Positions 8,874-16,815 of a stretch of 61,585 nucleotides of DNA are shown here, piece after piece. The notes under the pieces were generated by a model, which was not told the DNA's origin, made no database searches, and worked only from the letters and a program-made list of their open reading frames with translations. The stretch is from Caryophanales bacterium (lineage in GTDB: Bacteria > Bacillota > Bacilli > Bacillales > Amphibacillaceae). Position 1 is the stretch's first letter. Each line of letters begins with the position of its first letter. Location of the stretch: NCBI GenBank assembly GCA_029257405.1, contig JARIBO010000010.1, positions 1-61,585 of the forward strand. The letters run 5' to 3'. A program made the position numbers and the translations under genes.

Positions 8874-8900
8874 CTCGATTGATAACACCCCTTAAAAATC

Positions 8901-8931
8901 AAAAAGACTTATCTCAATTAAGAGATAAGTC
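8901..8931 (-). terminator. Intrinsic terminator of first csp gene
   Basis: Arms GACTTATCTC (8906-8915) and its complement (8922-8931) are followed on the minus strand by a T-run (8905-8901). An almost identical hairpin follows the second csp gene, so it was duplicated with the gene. Confidence 0.9.
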
Positions 8932-8943
8932 CTTTATATTCTA

Positions 8944-9144
8944 TTATAGAGCAGAAACGTTAGCCGCTTGTGGACCACGTTCTCCTTCAACGATTTCAAA
9001 TTCAACATCTTGACCTTCTTCAAGAGTCTTGAAACCTTCAGACTGAATAGCTGAGAAGTGTACGAAAACATCGTCACCATCTTCACGCTCGATAAAACCA
9101 AAACCTTTTTCTGCGTTAAACCATTTAACTTTACCAGTCATCAT
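8944..9144 (-). CDS. Cold-shock protein (CspA family), copy 1
   Basis: A 66-residue single cold-shock domain that binds single-stranded RNA and DNA and melts RNA structure. RNP1 (KGFGFIE) and RNP2 (VFVHFSAI) are intact. Two adjacent ATG codons follow GGGAGG; the first has nine bases of spacing. A near-identical paralogue lies about 340 bases upstream. The roughly 110-base leader from the predicted start of transcription is conserved between the two copies, as is usual for thermally regulated csp messages. Confidence 0.97.
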   Translation of the reverse strand: MMTGKVKWFNAEKGFGFIEREDGDDVFVHFSAIQSEGFKTLEEGQDVEFEIVEGERGPQAANVSAL

Positions 9145-9289
9145 AGTGAATGACCTCCCTTACAAATATCGTGCAAAGTAATTGACATCAAATACTCATA
9201 CACCTCTTTAACAAGGGATCGTAAAGTAATTCGAAGTTCAATTTCCTTTTGCTACTTACTACATTACTACGGTCTCTATAGAATTGCAA
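9145..9289 (-). promoter_or_regulatory. csp copy 1 promoter and long 5' leader
   Basis: On the minus strand TTGCAA (9289-9284) and TAATGT (9266-9261) are 17 bases apart. Transcription would start near 9255, giving a leader of about 110 bases. The leader shares long blocks with that of copy 2, including the start-proximal GGGAGGTCATTCA and a block around 9210-9245. A temperature-responsive fold is likely by analogy with other csp mRNAs. Confidence 0.7.
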
Positions 9290-9444
9290 GCCTTTTTCGA
9301 GACTTTCTTTAGACTTTCCTTTTCTTTTTAGCTAAAAAAACGTTTTAAATGCTATCAAATCAACATTACACTAATATGATAAGTATTTCAATTATTTGCT
9401 CTATTTGTAAAATATTCTCTTATATTTTTTTTAAAAAACAAAAA
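9290..9444. other. Gap between csp copies, no gene seen
   Basis: AT-rich spacer between the copy 1 promoter and the copy 2 terminator. No credible ORF, repeat or structured RNA was seen here. Confidence 0.5.
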
Positions 9445-9470
9445 GACTCATCTCAATTAAGAGATAAGTC
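9437..9470 (-). terminator. Intrinsic terminator of second csp gene
   Basis: Arms 9445-9454 and 9461-9470 pair on the minus-strand RNA with one G-U wobble and are followed by a T-run. It is a diverged copy of the hairpin at 8906-8931. Confidence 0.88.
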
Positions 9471-9485
9471 TTTTTAAATTTAAAA

Positions 9486-9686
9486 TTATAGTGCAGTAAC
9501 GTTAGCCGCTTGTGGACCACGTTCTCCTTCAACAATTTCAAATTCTACGTTTTGGCCTTCTTCAATCGTTTTGAAACCTTCTGATTGAATAGCTGAGAAA
9601 TGAACGAAAACATCGTCGCCTTCTTCTTGCTCGATAAAACCAAAACCTTTTTCTGCGTTAAACCATTTAACTGTACCTGTCATCAT
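9486..9686 (-). CDS. Cold-shock protein (CspA family), copy 2
   Basis: A 66-residue cold-shock domain protein with RNP1 KGFGFIE and RNP2 VFVHFSAI. It differs from copy 1 at only a few positions (for example T4 for K, Q for R after FIE, N for D in GQNVEF). It has the same double ATG after a good ribosome binding site. The promoter, leader, gene and terminator are all duplicated, so the two genes form a tandem duplication, with each copy still able to be regulated separately. Confidence 0.97.
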   Translation of the reverse strand: MMTGTVKWFNAEKGFGFIEQEEGDDVFVHFSAIQSEGFKTIEEGQNVEFEIVEGERGPQAANVTAL

Positions 9687-9830
9687 AATGAATGACCTCC
9701 CTTATAAATATTGTGAAAAGTAACTGAATCAAACACTCTCACACCTCTTTGTAAAGGAAGCTTAAAGTAATTCGAAGTTCAATTTTCTTTCTCTATCTAT
9801 AACAATACTACGGACTTACTTTAATTACAA
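9687..9830 (-). promoter_or_regulatory. csp copy 2 promoter and long 5' leader
   Basis: On the minus strand TTGTAA (9830-9825) and TATTGT (9807-9802) are 17 bases apart, matching the copy 1 promoter position for position. The leader is about 110 bases and keeps the same conserved blocks. Confidence 0.7.
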
Positions 9831-9925
9831 GCTTTTACTACTATCTTTATTAATATAATGTATTTTAATGTTAAAAATCTCCTATAAACCTTGTCTTACC
9901 AGGATTACTTGAAATAAATGTTTTT

Positions 9926-11269
9926 TTAAGTTATGCCAAGTAAATTTAAATATACCAAAACAATGACAAGTGGCATAATAATTGTCATTAAAAAACGCCA
10001 GAATAAATAAATACTTGGTGAGATGTTGCTTCCTATCATAAATTGATCTTTAACAAGTGACTTATCCATTTTATGAATGACAAACAGTGCGATCAACAAA
10101 CTACCTAATGGTAATAATATATTACTTACTAAATAATCCGTTGCGTCAAATACACTTAAATTAAAGAGTGTAAAGTCAGCAAGTAAACTTGACGATAATG
10201 CAGCTGGAATTGCTACAATAAATAAAACAACGCCTAAAATTAATGATACTGCTGGACGTGACCATTTACCACTAGCTGTAAAAGCAGCGACAATTATTTC
10301 ATATAAACTAAATGATGATGTTAAGGTCGCAAATAAGAATAGGATTAAAAATAAACTTAAAAACAAACTACCTAAAGGCATTTGAGCAAAAGCTTCTGGT
10401 AATACAATAAAGAGTAAACTAGGTCCTTCATCTGGTGCTAAACCAAACGCAAACACGACTGGAAAAATTGCAAGACCTGCAAGCAATGAAACAAATATGT
10501 TCATACTTACAATCCAACTCGCAGAAGTTGTTAAACTCACTTTCTTATCTAAATACGAACTATATGTAACCATGCATGAAAAACCAACCGCAAGTGAAAA
10601 GAAGGATTGACCTAAGGCATAAAGGATTGCCTCGCTATCTATACTAGAAAAGTCTGGTAGTAAAAAGAATTTTACTCCTTCCATTGCACCATCTAATGTG
10701 AGCCCACGAACGACAATAATAATTAAAAAGATAAATAATAATGGCATCATATACTTATTCATACGTTCAATTCCATTTTGAATTCCAAGCGAGATAACTA
10801 AAACATTAATTATCGTAAATAATAATAAACCAATAATTGTAATAAATGGGTCACCCACAATAGAACCAAATAATTCACCATAATTCGTAGCTTCACTTAT
10901 AATCTGATTGCCGACTGACTTACCACTATAAAGTAGCACCCAACCACCAACAACACTGTAAAATGAAAGTAATAAGAATGCACCGAGTACTCCGAGGCGC
11001 CCAATCCATACCCACAAAGATTTAGGTGCAAGTTTTTTATATGCACTAACCGCTTCTTTGCCAGTCCCTCTACCAATAATTAATTCAGCGACTAACATGG
11101 GGAGACCAATTAGTAATGTAAAAATAACAAAAATTAGAAAAAATGCACCCCCACCGCTCGTTCCCGTTACATAAGGAAGTCGCCAAATAGCACCTAGACC
11201 AATTGCTGCTCCAGCAGACGATAGGATAAATCCGAGTCTAGATGTCCATCCTTGATTGTTTTGCTTCAT
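9926..11269 (-). CDS. Sodium-dependent transporter, NSS (SNF) family
   Basis: Integral membrane symporter of 447 residues and about 11-12 helices, of the neurotransmitter:sodium symporter family (LeuT fold). The family signature in helix 1 is clear (SSAGAAIGLGAIWRLPY), with an Ala where many members have Asn in GxGNxWRFPY. Bacterial members import amino acids or related amines with Na+; the substrate cannot be inferred. It starts at ATG 11269 after AGGAGG, and a 17-bp-spaced promoter lies just upstream. It stands alone. No clear terminator was found in the 240 bases after the stop. Confidence 0.92.
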   Translation of the reverse strand: MKQNNQGWTSRLGFILSSAGAAIGLGAIWRLPYVTGTSGGGAFFLIFVIFTLLIGLPMLVAELIIGRGTGKEAVSAYKKLAPKSLWVWIGRLGVLGAFLLLSFYSVVGGWVLLYSGKSVGNQIISEATNYGELFGSIVGDPFITIIGLLLFTIINVLVISLGIQNGIERMNKYMMPLLFIFLIIIVVRGLTLDGAMEGVKFFLLPDFSSIDSEAILYALGQSFFSLAVGFSCMVTYSSYLDKKVSLTTSASWIVSMNIFVSLLAGLAIFPVVFAFGLAPDEGPSLLFIVLPEAFAQMPLGSLFLSLFLILFLFATLTSSFSLYEIIVAAFTASGKWSRPAVSLILGVVLFIVAIPAALSSSLLADFTLFNLSVFDATDYLVSNILLPLGSLLIALFVIHKMDKSLVKDQFMIGSNISPSIYLFWRFLMTIIMPLVIVLVYLNLLGIT

Positions 11270-11307
11270 TACAGAACCTCCTATGTATTTACTTTTAAAT
11301 AAACACC

Positions 11308-11336
11308 ATAATACTTAAACGAGACTAGTATAGCAA
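11308..11336 (-). promoter_or_regulatory. Promoter of the NSS transporter gene
   Basis: On the minus strand TTGCTA (11336-11331) and TATTAT (11313-11308) are separated by 17 bases. The untranslated leader would be about 30 bases. Confidence 0.7.
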
Positions 11337-11479
11337 AAGCTTGATCATTATGTATTATGAAATTCATTAACTGATTAAAGATTACAAAAGAATATGGTAA
11401 TATACAAGTAATAGTTTAATATTTATAGAGTGTTGGGTAAACTAATTTAGTTTGTACGAGAAATAAAAGGAGGTATCTT

Positions 11480-12595
11480 ATGAATAAAAAGTCATTAGCT
11501 ATTGCACTACGGGCTCTGATTGTTCTTTTAATCGTCGTTTTAAGTGTGTTTGTTATTTATTTTGCTTTTAAACTACTTTACCCTTTTATTATTGCAGCAT
11601 TGCTCGTTATGTTAATTAATCCAATTATTAATTTCTTACAAACAAAAGCACGTTTCCCAAGAATTCTTGCTGTTCTAACGACGCTTCTTTTACTTTTCTC
11701 AGCATTTGCTGGTGCAATCACACTACTTATTGCAGAAATCATCTCGGGAACAGCTTACTTAGCTAATGTTGTTCCAGCTAAAGTAAATAAAATGATTAAC
11801 CTTGTTCAATCATTCTTTATCGATAAAGTGATTCCCTTTTATGAAGGAATTGCTTCAAAATTTACTGCTTTAGACGCTAGCAAACAAGATACAATTACAA
11901 GTAGTATCAGAGAAGCAAGTAACAAATTATCAGCTAGTATCACTTCTTTTTTGCAAAACTTTTTAACTTCTTTACCTGGACTCGTTTCCTGGATTCCAAG
12001 TGCTGCCACTGCTATTGTCTTCATTTTACTTGCAACGTTTTTTATTAGTAAAGACTGGAATAGCATTTCTAAAAAAATCACTAAACATATACCCGCTTCA
12101 ATTACAACACCGTCTGGAGATGTGATTAAAGATTTAAAAAAAGCGGGTGTTGGCTTTCTTAAAGCCCAATTAATTTTAATTACGATTACTTTTATCTTAA
12201 TTTTAATCGGACTTTTAATTATGCAAGTAGATCATATCTTAACGATTGCCCTTATTATTGCGATTGTTGATTTACTTCCTTACCTTGGGACAAGTGCTGT
12301 TTTAATCCCGTGGGCAATTTATGAATTTTTTACAGGCAATTTATTTATGGGGATTGGCTTATCGATTCTTTATCTTGTTGTTACAAGTACAAGACAATTT
12401 ATTGAGCCTAAAGTACTCTCGTCGAATTTAAACTTAGATCCACTTACTACTTTAATTTCTTTATTTGTTGGTTTCAAGCTCTTTGGTTTCCTCGGTTTAA
12501 TCCTTGGACCAATCGGTTTAGTGTTTGGTACAGCTCTTTACCGAACTGGTGTTTTAACAACTATTTACCGCTATATTGTTGCACCTAATAAGTAA
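11480..12595 (+). CDS. ytvI: YtvI-like permease (AI-2E transporter family)
   Basis: A 371-residue polytopic membrane protein of the AI-2E/UPF0118 family. The N-terminal helices (about 10-85), the long extracytoplasmic stretch rich in Ser/Lys (about 95-165) and the C-terminal LGTSAVLIPWAIYEF and LGLILGPIGLVFG signatures are typical. Length and overall pattern resemble Bacillus YtvI, named from sporulation work, but nothing in this window suggests sporulation. Some family members export peptides or act as Na+/H+ antiporters, so the substrate is open. It starts at ATG 11480 after AAAAGGAGG. Confidence 0.8.
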   Translation: MNKKSLAIALRALIVLLIVVLSVFVIYFAFKLLYPFIIAALLVMLINPIINFLQTKARFPRILAVLTTLLLLFSAFAGAITLLIAEIISGTAYLANVVPAKVNKMINLVQSFFIDKVIPFYEGIASKFTALDASKQDTITSSIREASNKLSASITSFLQNFLTSLPGLVSWIPSAATAIVFILLATFFISKDWNSISKKITKHIPASITTPSGDVIKDLKKAGVGFLKAQLILITITFILILIGLLIMQVDHILTIALIIAIVDLLPYLGTSAVLIPWAIYEFFTGNLFMGIGLSILYLVVTSTRQFIEPKVLSSNLNLDPLTTLISLFVGFKLFGFLGLILGPIGLVFGTALYRTGVLTTIYRYIVAPNK

Positions 12596-12667
12596 AATTC
12601 TGATAGTATTATGTTATGAAGTCACGTATAATAAGTTAAATTACATTTTAATAATTGAGGTGAATCT

Positions 12668-13243
12668 ATGATTAGAATACTTTCTGTTTTGTTTATTATC
12701 GCAGGCCTAACAATTCTTAGTTATGGTGGATTTCAACTTTATTCTTCAAAAGCAAATGAAAGTAAACGGCTAAATGAAGCAGTTGTTTCAGATGAAGTAA
12801 TTAATAAATTTGATTCAAACTCGGTTGATTATAATAAATATACTACAGGCGATACAATTGGCATTCTTTATATTCCTAAATTAAACCGGGAAATCCCTAT
12901 TGTTGAAGGTACAGACGAAGAAGAACTCGCTCAGGGTGTCGGTCATTACGCTGGTACTGGTTTTCCAGGTGAGAATAAACAAATTCTTTTATCAGGTCAT
13001 AGAGACACTGTTTTTAGACAATTTGGTGAGTTAGACGATGGTGATGAGTTTCATGTCAAAATGGAACATGGAACCTTTATTTATGAAATAAAAGATCATG
13101 AAATAGTCAGTGCTGATGACACAAGTGTGATTGATCCAAACCGAGAAGATGAGGTTTTAACTGTGTCAACTTGCTACCCTTTTTCTTATATTGGAAGCGC
13201 ACCTGACCGTTATGTTGTTTATGCCTATCCTGTTATCAAATAA
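12668..13243 (+). CDS. Class D sortase
   Basis: A 191-residue membrane-anchored transpeptidase that attaches LPxTG-type proteins to peptidoglycan. An N-terminal signal anchor (about 3-22) is followed by the sortase barrel with His111 (LSGHRDT), Cys169 (TVSTCYPF) and Arg181 (APDRYVVY). The TCYPF context and lack of a lid or C-terminal helix fit class D. It starts at ATG 12668 after GAGGTGA. No obvious substrate gene is adjacent, unlike the pilus sortases 24 kb away, so its targets are elsewhere. Confidence 0.9.
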   Translation: MIRILSVLFIIAGLTILSYGGFQLYSSKANESKRLNEAVVSDEVINKFDSNSVDYNKYTTGDTIGILYIPKLNREIPIVEGTDEEELAQGVGHYAGTGFPGENKQILLSGHRDTVFRQFGELDDGDEFHVKMEHGTFIYEIKDHEIVSADDTSVIDPNREDEVLTVSTCYPFSYIGSAPDRYVVYAYPVIK

Positions 13244-13281
13244 AAATAAACCAAAGAGACTTTTATCTCTTTGGTTTATTT
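13244..13281. terminator. Bidirectional intrinsic terminator
   Basis: Perfect 16-base arms (13244-13259, 13266-13281) lie between the convergent sortase and secDF genes, with T-tracts on both strands. Confidence 0.93.
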
Positions 13282-13289
13282 TTTTAGTT

Positions 13290-15545
13290 TTATACTTGAG
13301 GTCCTTCTACTTTCTTTTTCTTTCTAAAATCAATCGGACGCTCTTTAATATCTCTACCACGTAATACTAACCATAACTGAGATGCAAGTAAGAGTGATGA
13401 GTAGAGTCCTGCTAGTAACCCAACAATTAAAGCAATTGAAAATCCAGTAATTGACTCAGCTCCAAAGAATAAGAAAATCACAACGGCTATTAATGTTGTT
13501 AGTGTCGTATTCAAGCTACGCGTAAATGACTGAACAACACTCTTATTAACTATTTCTGCTAAACGGCTATATGAAGTAACACGTTGTTCAAAGCGAATAT
13601 TTTCCCTGATTCTATCAAAGATAACAATTGTGTTATTAATTGTATAACCAACAAGCGTAAGTAAGGCGGCGACAATTGTTACATCAAATTCAATTTGGAA
13701 AATACTAAAGACGACTAAAATAAAGAACACATCATGTACGATTGTAAGGATCGCGGTTAAGGCAAAGTAAAATTCAAATCGTATAGTTACGTAAATAATC
13801 ATCCCGACCGCAGCAATTGCTAATGCGTAAAGCGCATTTTTAACAAGTTCCTCACCAACAATTGGTGATACAACACTTACGCTTGGCTCGACGCCGTACT
13901 TATCTTGGAATAAATTTTTAATTTCATTAATTTTTTCTTTTTCGAGTACTGTATCAAAACGGTTTACCGCAATTTCTTCATTATCGCCTGAAAGAACAAT
14001 CGACTTTGCTTCTAAATCAAGCGACTGTAAATCTGACTCGATTTCTTCTTTTGATAACGATTCATCTGCAAGTATTTCGACACGCGAACCACTTGAAAAA
14101 TCAATCCCTGGATTTAACTGGAAGATAAGTAATGAAGCTCCTCCAATAACTAACATACTAATTGTTAAAATAAATATTTTCTTTTGATGTTTCACAACGT
14201 TAACTTTTCTATTTAAAAACCTTGCTTCTACTTCTTCACTTTCATTAATATCTTGAATTTTTTTGGTGTTGACACCAAACCATGATTTACGTTCTTTCAT
14301 GTAACCACTTTTCACCCATAAACTTAAGAAAAATCTTGTACCGTAAACTGCTGTAACAAAACTGAGCAAGATACTAATAATTAAAATTGTCGCAAAGCCT
14401 TTAATCGAACTTGTCCCGAAGATAAATAAGACAACAGCAGCAAGTAAGGTTGTAATATTTGCATCAAGAATTGTCGTTAAGGAATTTTTCAGTCCTGCTT
14501 CAAAAGCAGCTTTAACCGATTTACCTTTAATTAATTCTTCTTTAATCCGTTCAAATGTAATAACGTTCGCATCAACTGCCATTGCAACCCCTAAAATAAG
14601 CGCAGCAATTCCTGGTAAAGTTAACACACCATTCATTAACTGGAACACAAGTAAAATTAAGTAAACATAAATAGCTAAATTAATTGACGCAACAACACCT
14701 ACAAAACGGTAAACAACAATCATAAATAAAAATATTAGACCAATTGCAATAAAACCTGCAAATACTGTTTGATTAAGCGCTTGTTCACCAAACTGTGCCC
14801 CTACAGATGTTGAAAATATCTCTTCCATATGCACAGGTAGTGAACCTGAATTAATAATATCAGCTAAACGTTGTGCTTCTTCGACTGAAAAGCTTCCTGA
14901 AATTTCAACGTCAGAAGTATTTAATGTTTGACTCACTTGTGGTGCAGATATAAATTTAGGTTCTGCTTTTTCTACTTCAGCTTCAAATGAATCGCCTTCT
15001 TCAAAATCCATCCAAATAACGAGTAAATTTTCTCCCCGAGGCATATCTTTTATTTCACTTGTCACTTCACCAAACTTTTTAGCATCTTTTAACGATAATG
15101 TAACGTTTGGTTGCTTTGTATCTGCATTATAATCTTGCTTTGCACTTCCTTGTTTGACATCTGCTCCGCTTAATCTTTCCTTATCATTTGTATCTCTAAA
15201 TGATAACTGAGCTGATGTAGCAAGCATATCACGTGCTTCTTCTTGGTCTTCAACTCCTGCAAGTTGAACCCGAATCCGGTTTTCACCTTCGATATCAATA
15301 ACTGTTTCACTAATTCCTAACCTATTTACGCGGTCATTTAAAGTTTGAACGGTTGCTTCGAGTAATGAACGATCCACTTCCTCGTTTTTATCAATCGGTT
15401 CGACTTCATATAAAACTTCAAATCCACCTTGTAAATCAAGTCCAAGATTAATTTTTTTACTTATTCCCTCTGCAGTAAACCCAATCGTACTTAAAAGCAG
15501 AACGACGATTAAAAAGAAACTTACTATGTAACTACGCTTTTTCAT
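13290..15545 (-). CDS. secDF: Protein translocase subunit SecDF (fused)
   Basis: RND-type membrane protein that uses the proton gradient to pull secreted proteins through SecYEG. The SecD half has GLDLQGGFEVLYEV and the P1 periplasmic-type domain; the SecF half begins near residue 455 and carries GIDFSSGSR. Together 12 membrane helices are expected. The fusion is usual in Bacilli. The ATG at 15545 is preferred to that at 15554, because AAAGG lies eight bases before the former and touches the latter. It ends against a shared terminator. Confidence 0.97.
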   Translation of the reverse strand: MKKRSYIVSFFLIVVLLLSTIGFTAEGISKKINLGLDLQGGFEVLYEVEPIDKNEEVDRSLLEATVQTLNDRVNRLGISETVIDIEGENRIRVQLAGVEDQEEARDMLATSAQLSFRDTNDKERLSGADVKQGSAKQDYNADTKQPNVTLSLKDAKKFGEVTSEIKDMPRGENLLVIWMDFEEGDSFEAEVEKAEPKFISAPQVSQTLNTSDVEISGSFSVEEAQRLADIINSGSLPVHMEEIFSTSVGAQFGEQALNQTVFAGFIAIGLIFLFMIVVYRFVGVVASINLAIYVYLILLVFQLMNGVLTLPGIAALILGVAMAVDANVITFERIKEELIKGKSVKAAFEAGLKNSLTTILDANITTLLAAVVLFIFGTSSIKGFATILIISILLSFVTAVYGTRFFLSLWVKSGYMKERKSWFGVNTKKIQDINESEEVEARFLNRKVNVVKHQKKIFILTISMLVIGGASLLIFQLNPGIDFSSGSRVEILADESLSKEEIESDLQSLDLEAKSIVLSGDNEEIAVNRFDTVLEKEKINEIKNLFQDKYGVEPSVSVVSPIVGEELVKNALYALAIAAVGMIIYVTIRFEFYFALTAILTIVHDVFFILVVFSIFQIEFDVTIVAALLTLVGYTINNTIVIFDRIRENIRFEQRVTSYSRLAEIVNKSVVQSFTRSLNTTLTTLIAVVIFLFFGAESITGFSIALIVGLLAGLYSSLLLASQLWLVLRGRDIKERPIDFRKKKKVEGPQV

Positions 15546-15640
15546 GCTCGACATCCTTTCAAGCTTTAAAATGAACTATATCTTAATCTATTTTAACATC
15601 ATTATCTAATAAAACCATCATAATAATTCTTTCTTAAAAT

Positions 15641-15674
15641 AAAACAACATGATAACAAGTGTCATCATGTTGTT
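15641..15674 (-). terminator. Intrinsic terminator after LCP gene
   Basis: Arms 15643-15653 and 15664-15674 with a weaker inner extension, followed on the minus strand by a T-rich tract, just past the stop of the LCP gene. Confidence 0.8.
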
Positions 15675-15681
15675 ACTTTAA

Positions 15682-16596
15682 TTAGCCACCTAATTCGTTA
15701 ATCATATCATGCACTTTTTCAACTTCTGATTCACTAACTTCTAAGTAATAAACACCATCGATCGTCGTGCCTTCACCTGTCATTTGATATTCTTCAAAGT
15801 TTTTGCGTGCGCCTTGATAATTAAGTAATAATTTCTGCATATCATCCATATCAAGATTTGTCTCCATATTATTTCCAAGTATCGAAACAAGTCCGGTAAA
15901 CTTCGGCACACTTCCAACTGAGGCACCTTCAGCAATTATGCCTTCAATTACTTGGCGTTGGCGTTTATTTCGTCCAAAGTCCCCTGTTGGGTCTTGTTTT
16001 CTCATGCGAACGTAAGCCATAGTTTTATCGCCATCCATTGTGTTTTTACCAAAATTAAAATCATATTTACCTTCAGACCATTCCATATCACTATTAACTG
16101 TAATCGTACCAAGCTCGTCAACTAAATTTTCAAATCCTGACATATTCATACTCACATAATAATCAACGTCAAGATCTAAAAATGCTTCAATTGTATCAAT
16201 TGACATCTCTGCCCCACCAAAGGCATAGGCATGGTTAATTTTATCTTGAATATCACGTCCCACAATTTCTGTTCGCGTATCACGAGGAATACTGATTAAT
16301 TGCATCCGCTCACCATTTGGATCAATTGTTAAAATCATCATCGCATCTGAACGTCCATTTTTATCCTCTTCAGAATCAATTCCTAAAAGGAGAATATTAA
16401 GCGTTTCTTTCTTTTGCATTTTATCTTTACCAATTGATGTATCTATCGCTTCAACTGGAGAATGCATTTCACTATTAACTGTTTTTTTTGCGTGAAAATA
16501 CATGGCGAGTACATAACCAAAAACTGCTAAAATAAATACGAGTGCAATAATTATTAACGTTTTTCCAATCGACCACTTCTTTTTAGCTCGTGTCAT
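15682..16596 (-). CDS. LytR-CpsA-Psr (LCP) family wall-polymer ligase
   Basis: Membrane-anchored enzyme that transfers wall teichoic acid or other polymers from lipid carriers to peptidoglycan. One N-terminal helix (about 10-35) is followed by the LCP domain: NILLLGID, GRSDAMMILTIDP, ISIPRDTRTEI with the paired Arg residues, and KINHAYAFGG. The start is ATG 16596, because TGGAG lies nine bases upstream; an ATG at 16611 has no such site. The protein has 304 residues. Which of the several LCP paralogues it represents (TagT, TagU or TagV type) cannot be told. Confidence 0.92.
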   Translation of the reverse strand: MTRAKKKWSIGKTLIIIALVFILAVFGYVLAMYFHAKKTVNSEMHSPVEAIDTSIGKDKMQKKETLNILLLGIDSEEDKNGRSDAMMILTIDPNGERMQLISIPRDTRTEIVGRDIQDKINHAYAFGGAEMSIDTIEAFLDLDVDYYVSMNMSGFENLVDELGTITVNSDMEWSEGKYDFNFGKNTMDGDKTMAYVRMRKQDPTGDFGRNKRQRQVIEGIIAEGASVGSVPKFTGLVSILGNNMETNLDMDDMQKLLLNYQGARKNFEEYQMTGEGTTIDGVYYLEVSESEVEKVHDMINELGG

Positions 16597-16744
16597 TATT
16601 TTTAACTCCATTTCTTAATTAAAATTTGTATGTATATCCAAAATATTACTTTTCATTCTTTACCTTCCTAAAGTATACTATATAATTAAAAAATGAAAAG
16701 CTATAGTGAATTAATTTTAGAGTAAATTATCATTTTTTATAAAT

Positions 16745-16800
16745 ATGACAATTTTTAAGTTTTATGACATAATTAGATACATTATATGTATGCGCTTACT
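16745..16800 (+). promoter_or_regulatory. Putative promoter with cre-like site
   Basis: ATGACA (16745-16750) and CATAAT (16768-16773) are 17 bases apart. TGTATGCGCTTACT (16787-16800) overlaps the expected transcript start and matches the CcpA cre consensus with two mismatches. ATACAT/ATGTAT arms directly before it form a small palindrome (16777-16791). Confidence 0.35.
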
Positions 16801-16815
16801 AAGAGGAGGAGTTAA

